Positions 25,655-34,855 of a stretch of 64,000 bases of DNA are shown here, piece after piece. How positions within the stretch are numbered: the stretch's first letter is position 1; each line of letters opens with the position of its first letter. Source of the stretch: an uncultured Alphaproteobacteria bacterium (lineage in GTDB: Bacteria > Pseudomonadota > Alphaproteobacteria > Micropepsales > Micropepsaceae). The stretch lies in the NCBI GenBank assembly GCA_902826695.1, contig CADEFU010000002.1, positions 248,001 to 312,000 of the forward strand. Direction: 5' to 3'. The notes beneath the pieces were generated by a model that was not told where the DNA came from, made no database searches, and was given only the letters and a program-made list of their open reading frames with translations. The position numbers and the translations under genes are program-made.

Positions 25655-28218
25655 CCAGGGCCAGCGACGAAGTGCTTTCTGTGCCGGATTTTTCCCTGAT
25701 CGTGCTGATCGGCGCGACAGGGTCGGGGAAGAGCACGTTTGCGGCGAAGCACTTTCTGAAGACCGAAATCGTGTCTTCGGACTATGCGCGTGGGCTCGTG
25801 GCGGACGATGAAAACGATCAAGCGTCGTCCGGGGACGCGTTCGATCTGGTACGTGCGATTGCAGAGAAGCGGCTCAAGAACCGGCGGCTGACCGTCATCG
25901 ACGCGACGAATGTGCGCTCGGCCGATCGCAAGCAATGGGTTGAAGTGGCGCGACGTTGGCATGCACTGCCGGTGGCGATTGTGATCGATCCGGGGCTCGA
26001 TGTTTGTATCGAACGCAACAAGTTGCGGCCTGACCGGCAGTTCGGGCCGCAGATTCCGCAACGGATGATCCATGAAATCCGGCGCGGTTTGGGCGGACTG
26101 CAGCGCGAAGGGTTCCGGCAGATTTGGCGACTGTCGTCGGTCGAGGGGGTTGATGCTGCACGTGTGGAACGCAGACCGCTGTGGACCGACCGGCGTGGCG
26201 AGAAGGGGCCGTTCGATATCATCGGCGATGTGCACGGGTGCGCGGACGAGTTGGAGCAATTACTTGCGGAGCTTGGCTATCGCGTGACGTGGGGCGCGGA
26301 TCGTTCTGTGCATGTCGAGGCACCCCATGGGCGTACCGTTGTGTATGTCGGCGATCTTTGTGATCGCGGCCCGCGGTCGCCGGATGTCTTGCGCATCGTG
26401 ATGTCGATGGTGGCGGCCGGCACCGGCATGGTCGTGCAGGGAAACCACGATAAAAAGCTGATGCGTTGGCTCGACGGTCGCGACGTGAAGATCGCGCACG
26501 GGCTGCAAGAGACGATTGACCAGATGAATGCGGAGACCCCCGAGTTCCGCAGAGTGGTGAAGACGTTTGTCGACGAGCTGCGCAGTCACTATTGGCTCGA
26601 TGGCGGGCGGCTCGCTGTGGCGCATGCGGGTTTGAAGGAAGATATGATCGGGCGCGGGTCGCCGACGGTGCGCGACTTTGCGCTCTATGGCGAGTCCACG
26701 GGGGAGATCGACGAGTTTGGGTTGCCGGTTCGGCTCGATTGGGCTGCGAAGTATAGAGGGGCAACGACAGTCGTTTACGGGCACACGCCGGTGCCGGAGG
26801 CGGAGTGGGTCAACAACACGATCTGCATCGATACAGGCTGCGTTTTCGGCGGCAAGCTAACAGCTCTGCGCTGGCCGGAGCGGGATCTCGTCAGTGTGCC
26901 GGCGGCGCGCGTCTATTACGAGCCGATCAAGCCGCTGCATGCGGTTTCGGCGCGCTCTGCGCAGAGCGAAGCGGACGATATGCTCGACTATGCCGACGTG
27001 TCGGGGCGGCGGTGGATCGATACGGCGCTGACGAAGCGCATTGTTGTGCCGGAGGAAAATGCGGCGGCAGCGCTTGAGATCATGAGCCGGTTCGCGATCG
27101 CGCCGCAGTGGCTGATCTATCTGCCGCCGACGATGTCACCGGTGGAGACGTCACCTGTCGATGGATGGTTGGAGCGGCCCGAGGAAGCGTTTGCGTTCTT
27201 CAAGAGCCGCGCTCAGGCGGAGATCGTTTGCGAAGAAAAGCACATGGGATCGCGTGCGTTGCTGGCGGTGTGCCGTGACAATGCGGTGGCGCGGCGGCGG
27301 TTTGGGGTTGTGAGCGACGAGGCTGGCGCTATTTGGACGCGCACGGGGCGGGCGTTTTTCCCTGACGCCGCGACCCGCGATGCAGTGCTTGAAGGTGTGC
27401 GCCAGGCGGCCGATCGCGCGGCGTTGTGGGAAGAGCTGGGCACGGACTGGCTGTTGCTCGACGCCGAGATCATGCCGTGGTCGGCAAAGGCTTCGAGTTT
27501 GATCGAGCAACAGTATGCGCAAGTGGCGGCGTCGGCTGTCTCGGGGCTTTGTGCCTCGGCGGAGGCGGCGGCGCGGGCGGTCGCGCGCGGGGTTGATCTT
27601 GGTGGGATGGACGGGCGGCTCTCGGAGCGCTTGGTGCGGGCGCAGAAATACTCGTCGGCGTGGGCGCCCTATGTGTGGCCGGTGAACGGGATTGGTGACC
27701 TGCGGATTGCGCCGTTTCATCTGCTTGCGAGCGAAGGTGCCGTGCACTTCGACAAGGATCATCTGTGGCACATGCGGATCAGCGAGCGGCTCGCGGAACA
27801 TGGCGGGCCGATGATGACGGTTACCGACTACCGGATTGCGCGGACCGATGACGATGCGGTGCTGAGTGCGTTGGCGCAGTGGTGGGAGGAGCGCACGTCG
27901 CGCGGAAGCGAAGGGATGGTCGTGAAGCCGCGTGCGTTCATCGCGCATGGGGAGAAGGGGATTGTGCAACCGGCATTGAAGGTGCGGGGGCGCGAGTATC
28001 TGCGCATCATCTATGGGCCGGAGTACGATGCGCCGGAGCACCTTTCGCGATTGAAATCTCGCGGGCTTGGGGCGAAGCGAGCGCTGGCGCTTCGCGAGTT
28101 TTCGCTGGGGCATGAGGCACTGACGCGGTTTGTCGCGCGGGCACCGCTCCGGCGGGTGCATGAGTGCGTGTTTGCGGTGCTGGCGCTTGAAAGCGAGCCG
28201 ATTGATCCTAGACTTTGA
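25651..28218 (+). CDS. pnkp: Polynucleotide kinase-phosphatase-ligase Pnkp (RNA repair)
   Basis: 855 residues from the ATG overlapping the hen1 stop. Three domains in order: 5' kinase with P-loop GATGSGKST at 21-29; metallophosphatase with GDVHG at 192-196 and GNHD at 264-267, for 2',3'-cyclic phosphate and 3'-phosphate removal; and a C-terminal ligase-like adenylyltransferase with nucleotidyl Lys530 in EEKHMGSRA. This is the full domain set of bacterial Pnkp. With Hen1 it forms the complex that repairs RNA cut by ribotoxins such as tRNA anticodon nucleases. Next is def, 57 bases on. Confidence 0.95.
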   Translation: MTRASDEVLSVPDFSLIVLIGATGSGKSTFAAKHFLKTEIVSSDYARGLVADDENDQASSGDAFDLVRAIAEKRLKNRRLTVIDATNVRSADRKQWVEVARRWHALPVAIVIDPGLDVCIERNKLRPDRQFGPQIPQRMIHEIRRGLGGLQREGFRQIWRLSSVEGVDAARVERRPLWTDRRGEKGPFDIIGDVHGCADELEQLLAELGYRVTWGADRSVHVEAPHGRTVVYVGDLCDRGPRSPDVLRIVMSMVAAGTGMVVQGNHDKKLMRWLDGRDVKIAHGLQETIDQMNAETPEFRRVVKTFVDELRSHYWLDGGRLAVAHAGLKEDMIGRGSPTVRDFALYGESTGEIDEFGLPVRLDWAAKYRGATTVVYGHTPVPEAEWVNNTICIDTGCVFGGKLTALRWPERDLVSVPAARVYYEPIKPLHAVSARSAQSEADDMLDYADVSGRRWIDTALTKRIVVPEENAAAALEIMSRFAIAPQWLIYLPPTMSPVETSPVDGWLERPEEAFAFFKSRAQAEIVCEEKHMGSRALLAVCRDNAVARRRFGVVSDEAGAIWTRTGRAFFPDAATRDAVLEGVRQAADRAALWEELGTDWLLLDAEIMPWSAKASSLIEQQYAQVAASAVSGLCASAEAAARAVARGVDLGGMDGRLSERLVRAQKYSSAWAPYVWPVNGIGDLRIAPFHLLASEGAVHFDKDHLWHMRISERLAEHGGPMMTVTDYRIARTDDDAVLSALAQWWEERTSRGSEGMVVKPRAFIAHGEKGIVQPALKVRGREYLRIIYGPEYDAPEHLSRLKSRGLGAKRALALREFSLGHEALTRFVARAPLRRVHECVFAVLALESEPIDPRL

Positions 28219-28275
28219 GGGCTAACCATCGTGCCGTCTTGACGAGGTGGGGCGTTGGATTTACGTCCACGGGCC

Positions 28276-28836
28276 ATGGCTAAGCTTCCTATTCTTGTTG
28301 CTCCCGATCCGGTGTTGAAGCAGGTGTCGCAGCCCGTTGCTGAGGTGACGGACGAGTTGCGCCGTCTGATGGACGACATGCTGGAGACGATGTATGCGGC
28401 GCCGGGGATCGGCTTGGCCGCGATCCAGATCGGCGTGGCCAAGCGCATCATCGTGATCGACCTCGGCAAGGATAAGCCCGGCGCGGACGACGGCGGCGAC
28501 GCCGAGAAGAAGAAAGAGAAAGATCCCGATCCGATGTACTTCGTGAACCCGGAGATCGTCTGGGCGTCGGACGAGCTTGTGATGTGCGAGGAGGGGTGCC
28601 TGTCGGTGCCGGACCTCTATGAGGAGGTCGAGCGGCCGGCGCGAGTGAAGGTGCGGTACCTCGACTATCACGGGAAGAGCCAAGAGATCGATTGCGAGGG
28701 GATGCTCGCGACCTGCATTCAGCACGAGATGGATCATCTTGAGGGCGTGCTCTTTATCGATCATCTGTCGCGGCTGAAGCGCGAGATGATGCTCAAGAAG
28801 CTCGTGAAAGCGCGGAAGCGCGAATCGGTTGGTTAA
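28276..28836 (+). CDS. def: Peptide deformylase
   Basis: 186 residues from [15 protein letters not shown]. All three deformylase motifs are present: [19 protein letters not shown] (metal Cys) and QHEMDHLEG (metal His residues). It removes the formyl group from new proteins. A charged insertion (about 70-90, rich in Asp, Lys and Glu) lies between motifs 1 and 2. It overlaps the start region of fmt, so def and fmt are coupled. An upstream in-frame TTG at 28255 is less likely. Confidence 0.97.
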   Translation: MAKLPILVAPDPVLKQVSQPVAEVTDELRRLMDDMLETMYAAPGIGLAAIQIGVAKRIIVIDLGKDKPGADDGGDAEKKKEKDPDPMYFVNPEIVWASDELVMCEEGCLSVPDLYEEVERPARVKVRYLDYHGKSQEIDCEGMLATCIQHEMDHLEGVLFIDHLSRLKREMMLKKLVKARKRESVG

Positions 28837-29740
28837 ATTGCGCCTCGCGTTTCTCGGCACGCCGCCGTTTTCGGTGCCGACGCTTGAGGCGTTGGTGGCG
28901 GCCGGGCACGAGGTCGTTTGCGTTTACTCGCAGCCGCCACGGCCTTCCGGGCGTGGGCACAAGTTGCAGCCGTCGGCGGTTCACGCTGCGGCCGATGCGC
29001 TTTCGATTCCGGTGCATGTGCCCGTCAGCTTGAAGAGCGCGGAGGAGCAGGCGGCGTTTGCGGCGCTTTCGCTCGATGCGGCGGTGGTGGTGGCGTATGG
29101 GCTGTTGCTGCCGAAGGCGATTTTGGCGGCGCCGCGGCTTGGGTGTTTCAATTTGCACGCGTCGCTGCTGCCGCGTTGGCGCGGGGCGGCACCTATTCAC
29201 CGCGCCGTGATGGCGGGCGACACCGAGACCGGCGTCATGGTGATGCGGATGGAAGAGGGGCTCGATACAGGCCCGGTGCTCTCGACGTGGCGCTGCCCGA
29301 TCAGCGACGCGACGACCACAGGCGAGTTGCAGGATGTGCTCGCGCGTGAAGGTGCGCGGCTGATGGTTGCGACGCTCGGCGGCGACTTGCGTGACGTGGC
29401 GCAGAGTGCCGCGGGTGTGACCTACGCGAAGAAGATTGTGCCGGAAGAGGCGCGGATCGATTGGTCCAAACCGGCGCGCCAGGTGCTGCGGCACATCCAT
29501 GGGCTTAACCCAGCGCCGGGGGCGTGGACGATGGCGGGGGAGGCGCGGTTGAAAATTTTGCGTGCGCGCCTTGTCCCGGGCGGCGGTGTGCCGGCAACGG
29601 TCATCGCGGCGCCGTTCGTCGTGGCGTGCGGTGAGGGGGCGATCGAGGTCGTGGAATTGCAGCGCGCTGGGCGCGGCGCGCAGGGCGTCGACGAGTTTCG
29701 CCGCGGGTTTCCCATGGCGGTCGGGATGCGGCTCGGCTGA
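28829..29740 (+). CDS. fmt: Methionyl-tRNA formyltransferase
   Basis: About 303 residues. [19 protein letters not shown], the folate-site block [20 protein letters not shown] and [10 protein letters not shown] identify Fmt. No ATG is available: the start must be TTG at 28829 (overlapping the def stop by 8 bases) or TTG at 28838, which would give the family-typical opening MRLAFLGTP. It formylates initiator Met-tRNA. The stop overlaps the truA start (TGATG). Confidence 0.95.
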   Translation: MVKLRLAFLGTPPFSVPTLEALVAAGHEVVCVYSQPPRPSGRGHKLQPSAVHAAADALSIPVHVPVSLKSAEEQAAFAALSLDAAVVVAYGLLLPKAILAAPRLGCFNLHASLLPRWRGAAPIHRAVMAGDTETGVMVMRMEEGLDTGPVLSTWRCPISDATTTGELQDVLAREGARLMVATLGGDLRDVAQSAAGVTYAKKIVPEEARIDWSKPARQVLRHIHGLNPAPGAWTMAGEARLKILRARLVPGGGVPATVIAAPFVVACGEGAIEVVELQRAGRGAQGVDEFRRGFPMAVGMRLG

Positions 29741-30498
29741 TGCGGTGGAAGCTGATCATCGAGTATGACGGGTCGCCGTTCGTCGGGTGGCAGCGGCAAG
29801 ACAATGGCCCTTCCGTTCAGGCGGCTGTCGAGCAGGCGATCCTGAAGCTCTCCGGCGAGGTCGTAACGATCGCGGCGGCCGGGCGGACAGATGCCGGCGT
29901 GCATGCGTTCGGTCAGGTGGCGCATGCCGACATCGCGAAAGAGCTGACGCCGGACAAGATGCGCGATGCGCTGAACGCGCACTTGCGGCCGCATCCGGTG
30001 GCCGTGTTGTCGGCGGAGATTGTCGCGGACGCATTTCACGCGCGGTTCGATGCGACGGGGCGGCACTATCTCTATCGCATCGTCAACCGGCGCTCGCCGT
30101 TGACGTTCGATCTGGCGAAGGCTTGGCAGGTGCAGGCGCCGCTTGACGCGGAGGCTATGCACGCCGCGGCGCGACGGCTCGTTGGGCACCACGACTTCAC
30201 GACGTTTAGGGCGGCGGAGTGTCAGGCGAAATCGCCGGTGAAGACGCTCGACCGGCTGGACGTTTCGCGGGTGGGCGAAGAGATATCCGTGCGCGCGTCG
30301 GCGCGGTCGTTCCTGCACCATCAGGTGCGCTCGATGGTGGGGACGCTGAAGATGGTGGGTACGGGCAAGATGACGGCGAACGATGTCGCGGCTGCGCTGG
30401 CGGCGCGCGATCGCACGCAGTGCGGGCCGGTGGCGCCGCCGGATGGGCTGTATCTTGTGCGCGTGGACTACGGCGTGAGGTCGACGAGTTCGACCTGA
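29740..30498 (+). CDS. truA: tRNA pseudouridine(38-40) synthase
   Basis: 252 residues. [16 protein letters not shown] at the start and the catalytic Asp in [15 protein letters not shown] mark TruA. It converts uridines 38-40 in the anticodon stem to pseudouridine. The start overlaps the fmt stop by one base; the 3' end runs 31 bases into the end of the convergent murI gene. Confidence 0.97.
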   Translation: MRWKLIIEYDGSPFVGWQRQDNGPSVQAAVEQAILKLSGEVVTIAAAGRTDAGVHAFGQVAHADIAKELTPDKMRDALNAHLRPHPVAVLSAEIVADAFHARFDATGRHYLYRIVNRRSPLTFDLAKAWQVQAPLDAEAMHAAARRLVGHHDFTTFRAAECQAKSPVKTLDRLDVSRVGEEISVRASARSFLHHQVRSMVGTLKMVGTGKMTANDVAAALAARDRTQCGPVAPPDGLYLVRVDYGVRSTSST

Positions 30499-31283
30499 TC
30501 GGTTGCGATCGGCCTGCCGAAGAAGCCACTGCCGACGCGGGCGAAGCGTTCGGGCGCATCGGTTCCCATGAACGTGGGCAGCTTGGTGGGACCGGTGCGA
30601 CGCAAGGCCCGGGTGTCGAGGAGATGTTCGACCTCTTGGGCTGTGGTCGCGGCGCTGTCCACGAGCATGACGTTTTGGCCCACGGCCTTTGCGATCGGTG
30701 CGACGAGGACGGGGAAGTGCGTGCAGCCGAGGACCAGCGTGTCGGGGCGGTCTGCCGCTTTGAAGATGTCGTCGAGGTAGCGTTCGGCGGCGAGTTCGGG
30801 GACGGGACCGTCGGTCCAGCCTTCTTCGGCAAGCGAAACGAAAAGCGGGCAGGCGCGTTGGACGATCCGGGCGCCGGGTTTGAGCGCGTGGATTGCGCGG
30901 ACATAGGCGCCGCCGCGGACGGTGCCTTCGGTCGCGATGACGGCGATGGGACCGCCTTTGCTTGCGGCGACGGCGGCGCGGGCGCCGGGCTCGACCACGC
31001 CGAGGACGGGCACCGGTGCGTAGGCGGCTGTGAGGACGGGCAGTGCGACGGCTGAGGCGGTGTTGCAGGCGACGACGATCAGCTTTGGCTGAAAGCGCAT
31101 GAGCGCGCGGGTGGCTTGCACGGCGTAGCGCGTGACGGTCTCAGGGCTCTTCGTGCCGTAGGGCAGGCGGGCGGTGTCGCCGAGATAGACGAGATGTTCG
31201 GCAGGCAGGCGCTTGGCGATCGCGGCGGCGACGGTGAGCCCGCCGACGCCGGAGTCGAAGATCGCGATCGGGGCGTCGCTCAT
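30468..31283 (-). CDS. murI: Glutamate racemase
   Basis: 271 residues from [18 protein letters not shown]. Both catalytic Cys are visible (VVACNTASA and VLGCTHFP), with GDTARLPYG between substrate-site motifs. It makes D-glutamate for peptidoglycan in the cytoplasm. The gene is last of a minus-strand operon, dapE-membrane protein-murI, with only 2 bases after the previous stop. The open frame extends upstream through the neighbouring gene but has no role there. Confidence 0.95.
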   Translation of the reverse strand: MSDAPIAIFDSGVGGLTVAAAIAKRLPAEHLVYLGDTARLPYGTKSPETVTRYAVQATRALMRFQPKLIVVACNTASAVALPVLTAAYAPVPVLGVVEPGARAAVAASKGGPIAVIATEGTVRGGAYVRAIHALKPGARIVQRACPLFVSLAEEGWTDGPVPELAAERYLDDIFKAADRPDTLVLGCTHFPVLVAPIAKAVGQNVMLVDSAATTAQEVEHLLDTRALRRTGPTKLPTFMGTDAPERFARVGSGFFGRPIATDQVELVDLTP

Positions 31284-31285
31284 TG

Positions 31286-31918
31286 TCACGAACCTGGCGG
31301 CAGCCAAAGGCTGGCGGCGAAGGGCAGGCCGAACTGGAAGTAGTAGATTTGCAGGACGAAGCCTATGAGCGCGACGCTTGCGGCAATGCTCCAGCCTGCG
31401 TCGAGGGCCGTCTCGGCGATGTAGTAGCGATAGTAGAGCGTGAAGACCATCGCGAACATGTAGAGGCCCATCACGTCGTTGGCGGCGACGATGCCGCCTG
31501 CGTACATGAGAAATGGGATCATGCTGAACAGATAGACGACGATCGTGCCCCAGTTGTGCGCGACGATCAGGGGCGCGTAGCGATGCGACAGCCCTAAGAA
31601 GCGCAGCACGAAGATCATCGCCAGCGGGAAGATCATCCATTGAAGGGTAAAGGCGATCGTCGAGAACATGACTTCCGCAAAGCCAAAGGCGTCGATCAGC
31701 GCGGGCTGGCCGTGCCTCATGCGCAAATCGTTGGCCACGTCTGTTGCGATGATGTCCGTTACGATGTTCATCGGCGCGACGATCAGGATCGCCAGGAACG
31801 AGCGGTAGAAGCCCTCGACGGAGAGGTCGAACTTGTCCCAGGCGCGCTTGTCGCGCAGCACGAGCGCGAAGGCGGCGTCGAGGGAGCGGTTGATGTAGGC
31901 GAGGTTCACCGTGGTCAT
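31286..31918 (-). CDS. Conserved hypothetical membrane protein between dapE and murI
   Basis: 210 residues from [20 protein letters not shown], overlapping the dapE stop (ATGA). After a soluble N-terminal 40 residues there are about five membrane helices (near 45-65, 85-115, 125-155, 160-180 and 185-205), with a cluster of Tyr residues (LYYRYYIAE). I do not recognise a family of known function; the pattern is loosely like YIP1-type proteins. Tight coupling with dapE and murI hints at an envelope-related role, which is inference only. Confidence 0.8.
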   Translation of the reverse strand: MTTVNLAYINRSLDAAFALVLRDKRAWDKFDLSVEGFYRSFLAILIVAPMNIVTDIIATDVANDLRMRHGQPALIDAFGFAEVMFSTIAFTLQWMIFPLAMIFVLRFLGLSHRYAPLIVAHNWGTIVVYLFSMIPFLMYAGGIVAANDVMGLYMFAMVFTLYYRYYIAETALDAGWSIAASVALIGFVLQIYYFQFGLPFAASLWLPPGS

Positions 31919-33096
31919 GGCGTCGTCTCGGCGAAGTATGCGTTGAGGATCGCTTCGTAGATTTTCGTCAGGCGTTCCAGGTCGGTGAGCCGAACGCACT
32001 CATCCGTCTTGTGCATCGTCGTGCCGGCAAGGCCGATCTCGGCGACCGGGCAGTGGTGGTGGATGAAGCGGGCGTCTGAGGTGCCGCCCGTGGTCGAGAA
32101 GTTCGGCTTGTCGCCCGTCGCACCGGCGATCGCTTGTTCGAGCAGGGACGTGAACGTGCCGCGCTCGGTCAAGAATGGGTGGGCGCCACGGGTGAACTTT
32201 AGCTCGTGCGTCAGGCCCAAGGGTTTCAGTGCGGCGTCGCATTCGCCTTCGATCCAGCGTTCGAGCGCTTCGGCGGATTGTTGGGTGTTGAAGCGGGTGT
32301 TGAACGTCGCGCGGGCGCTCGCCGGGATCACGTTGGTCGCCGGGTTGCCGACGTCCACGGTCGTGACTTCAAGGTTTGAGGGTTGGAAGTCTTTCGTGCC
32401 GGTGTCGAGTTTGCGAGCGGTGATGCGCGCGAGGGCGGCGACAAGGCCTGGGATCGGGTTGCGGGCGCGGTCGGGATAACCGACATGGCCTTGCACGCCG
32501 TTGACCGTGAGGTAGCCTGTCAGGCTGCCGCGACGGCCAATTTTCACGGTGTCGCCGGCCTGGAACTCCGCTGTCGGTTCGCCGACGATGCAGTGGTCGA
32601 TGCGCTCGCCGTTTTGCTTCATCCATTCGAGGACGCGTACGGTGCCGTCAACGGCGGGGCCTTCTTCGTCACCCGTGATCAGGAGGCTGATCGAGCCGCG
32701 GTTGCGGTGGCGCTCCCCCAAGCGGGCGACCGCGGCGACGAAGGCTGCAATCGCGCTCTTCATGTCGGCGGCGCCGCGGCCGAACAGCGTGCCGTCGGCG
32801 ACTGCGGCCTCGAACGGGTCGAAGCGCCAGGTGGACGCGTCGCCGGGCGGGACGACGTCGGTGTGGCCGGCAAAGCAGAAGTTCGGAGCGGCGGTTCCGA
32901 GGCGTGCGTAAAGGTTCTCGATCCTCGGGCCGCCGGTCGCGAAGGCCAGCCTGGTACAGGTGAAGCCCAAAGCCGTGAGCGCGGCTTCGAGCGCGGCCAG
33001 CGCGCCGCCATCGGCGGGGGTCACGCTACGGCAACGGATCAGGTCACGCGCAAGCGGTAACGGATCGGACAGGCTCGCGCGCACTTGTGTTTCCAT
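31915..33096 (-). CDS. dapE: Succinyl-diaminopimelate desuccinylase
   Basis: 393 residues, M20 peptidase fold. Metal-binding motifs [12 protein letters not shown] and [13 protein letters not shown], the dimerisation-domain [11 protein letters not shown] and the closing [11 protein letters not shown] are as in DapE. It releases succinate from N-succinyl-LL-DAP in lysine and peptidoglycan synthesis. dapD, the earlier step, is 7 kb away at 39836. The start overlaps nothing; the divergent SDR gene begins 70 bases away. Confidence 0.96.
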   Translation of the reverse strand: METQVRASLSDPLPLARDLIRCRSVTPADGGALAALEAALTALGFTCTRLAFATGGPRIENLYARLGTAAPNFCFAGHTDVVPPGDASTWRFDPFEAAVADGTLFGRGAADMKSAIAAFVAAVARLGERHRNRGSISLLITGDEEGPAVDGTVRVLEWMKQNGERIDHCIVGEPTAEFQAGDTVKIGRRGSLTGYLTVNGVQGHVGYPDRARNPIPGLVAALARITARKLDTGTKDFQPSNLEVTTVDVGNPATNVIPASARATFNTRFNTQQSAEALERWIEGECDAALKPLGLTHELKFTRGAHPFLTERGTFTSLLEQAIAGATGDKPNFSTTGGTSDARFIHHHCPVAEIGLAGTTMHKTDECVRLTDLERLTKIYEAILNAYFAETTP

Positions 33097-33165
33097 GGGG
33101 GCGATTTAGAACCGGTGGGTGGTCACGTCAAACTCAACCACATACGGGTTAACAGCGAGGAAGCT

Positions 33166-34041
33166 ATGGCGGGACGTCTTCACGGAAAAGTGGCCATTGT
33201 AACAGGCGGCGCGTCGGGGATCGGGCGGGGGACAGTCGATCTTTTCGTGCGCGAAGGGGCCAAAGTGGTCGCCGCCGACATTCAGGACGACAAAGGGGCG
33301 CGCCTCGTCGAGGAGCTGGGCGGAGCCGTCCGCTACGTGCGCTGCGACGTGACGCGCGAGGGTGACGTGAAGGGGGCGGTTGATCTTGCGGTAAAGGCGT
33401 TCGGACGGCTCGACTGTATTTTCAACAACGCGGGAACGCCGGGCGCGATCGAGAACGCGGAGACCGTGACGGGTGAGAGCTTCGATGCGGTCATGCGCCT
33501 GCATGTGCTGGGGGCCATGTTCGGCATGAAGCATGCTGCGCCTGTAATGCGCGAGCAGGGCGGCGGGTCGATCATTTCGACGGCGTCGATTGCCGGTCTG
33601 CGGAATGGCTATGGGCCGCTTCTCTATTCGGTTGCGAAGGCTGCGATCGTGCATATGACGAAGGTGTCGGCGGCGCAGCTTGGGCCGATGAACATCCGCG
33701 TGAACTGCATTTGTCCCGGTCTGATCGCGACGCCGATCTTTGCAAAGGGGGTTGGGCTCGCAACCCAAGTTGCCGATCAGACCGTGACGGCGATCCAAGG
33801 CGTGATGAAAAATTCTCAACCGATCCCGCGTGCGGGGTTGCCGGCGGACATTGCCGAGGCGGCACTGTTTCTTGCTTCCGACGGATCCGGGTTCGTGAAC
33901 GGTCATGCGCTTGTCGTCGATGGCGGAATCACCGTTGGACCGACGGGCGCGGCGCAGGAGGCGGTCTATGCGCCCTTCATACAGGCGATGGGGATCGATC
34001 CGGCAACGCTTGAGCAAATGAACGCTCCGGCGAAAGGGTAG
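33166..34041 (+). CDS. Short-chain dehydrogenase/reductase
   Basis: 291 residues with a GAGGAAG site before the ATG at 33166. NAD-binding TGGASGIGRG near the start, NNAG, the active-site Ser (STASIAG) and YSVAKAA with the catalytic Tyr and Lys, and a C-terminal FVNGHALVVDGG are all present. A classical SDR of about 250 residues is extended here by a C-terminal tail of about 30 residues. Substrate unknown. It is followed 4 bases later by a small monooxygenase-like gene. Confidence 0.9.
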   Translation: MAGRLHGKVAIVTGGASGIGRGTVDLFVREGAKVVAADIQDDKGARLVEELGGAVRYVRCDVTREGDVKGAVDLAVKAFGRLDCIFNNAGTPGAIENAETVTGESFDAVMRLHVLGAMFGMKHAAPVMREQGGGSIISTASIAGLRNGYGPLLYSVAKAAIVHMTKVSAAQLGPMNIRVNCICPGLIATPIFAKGVGLATQVADQTVTAIQGVMKNSQPIPRAGLPADIAEAALFLASDGSGFVNGHALVVDGGITVGPTGAAQEAVYAPFIQAMGIDPATLEQMNAPAKG

Positions 34042-34045
34042 AACC

Positions 34046-34345
34046 ATGATCATCGTGGCGGGCAGCGTGCGTGTCGATCCGGCGAAGCGCGAAGCGGCGC
34101 GGGCGATCATGGAGAAAGTGATTACGGCGTCGCGTGGCGAAGACGGGTGCATCGACTATGCGTATGCGGTCGACGTGCTCGATCCGGGCCTCGTGCGCGT
34201 GTGGGAGGTGTGGCGCGACCGCGAGACGTTGCAGCGGCACTTTCAGACGCCGCACTTGGGCGAGTGGCGGGCGGCCTGGCCGACATTCGGGATCAGCGAC
34301 CGGAAGCTCGCGATTTACGATGTCAGCGGCACGACGGCGCTCTGA
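34046..34345 (+). CDS. Antibiotic biosynthesis monooxygenase (ABM/YgiN-like) domain protein
   Basis: 99 residues of a single ABM-fold domain: VAGSVRVDPAKREAARAIME, DGCIDYAYAVDVLDPG and the closing VWEVWRDRETLQRHFQTPH. Such small dimeric proteins act on quinones or polyketides or bind small molecules; the function here is not determinable. It is in one operon with the SDR upstream (4-base gap). It converges on the CinA-like gene. Confidence 0.88.
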   Translation: MIIVAGSVRVDPAKREAARAIMEKVITASRGEDGCIDYAYAVDVLDPGLVRVWEVWRDRETLQRHFQTPHLGEWRAAWPTFGISDRKLAIYDVSGTTAL

Positions 34346-34349
34346 CGGC

Positions 34350-34847
34350 TCAGCTTGCTCGCGGGGCTGCATTCAGTGCTTCGACAATAAGTTCCAACGC
34401 CGCTTCGGCGAACCAGTTCATGTTTGTCCAACGGTCGCTTGTGCCAGTGCGTAGCGTTCGTACGATCGAAACGGGACCCGAGACTGCAATGCAGGTGTGG
34501 CCCGCCGGGTCGCCGTAGCCGTTGCCGTCGGGGCCAGCTGCGCCGGTTTCGGCGAGGCCCCATTCGACGCGGTGTTTGGTTTTGATCGTTTCAGCGAGGA
34601 ACGCGGCGTAGGGTTCGCTTGACGAGCGCATGCCGCCCAAGCTTTCGCGATCGAGATTGAGCAGGCCTTTGAAGGCGCGCGGCGAATATATGACGCCGCC
34701 GCCTGCGTAGTAGGCAGAGGCGCCGGGGACTGCGAGCAGGGCAGCCGAGATGAGTCCGCCGGCTGAGGACTCTGCGACCGCGATGCGCTCTTTGCGGGCA
34801 ATGAGGAGGATGGCGGCCGTGGCGGCGGTCGGGCGTGGGTCGTGCAT
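34350..34847 (-). CDS. CinA C-terminal domain protein (NMN amidohydrolase-like)
   Basis: 165 residues from MHDPRPTAATAA. The core IAVAESSAGGLISAALLAVPGASAYYAGG matches the CinA C-domain, except that the usual SCTGG reads SSAGG, so the Cys and Thr of that motif are replaced. Later, ETGAAGPDGNGYGDPAGHTCIAV keeps the family's GPxG pattern. Related enzymes deamidate nicotinamide mononucleotide. It is the last gene of the SDR-sterol reductase operon, 8 bases after the previous stop. Confidence 0.8.
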   Translation of the reverse strand: MHDPRPTAATAAILLIARKERIAVAESSAGGLISAALLAVPGASAYYAGGGVIYSPRAFKGLLNLDRESLGGMRSSSEPYAAFLAETIKTKHRVEWGLAETGAAGPDGNGYGDPAGHTCIAVSGPVSIVRTLRTGTSDRWTNMNWFAEAALELIVEALNAAPRAS

Positions 34848-34855
34848 GTAGGGTC

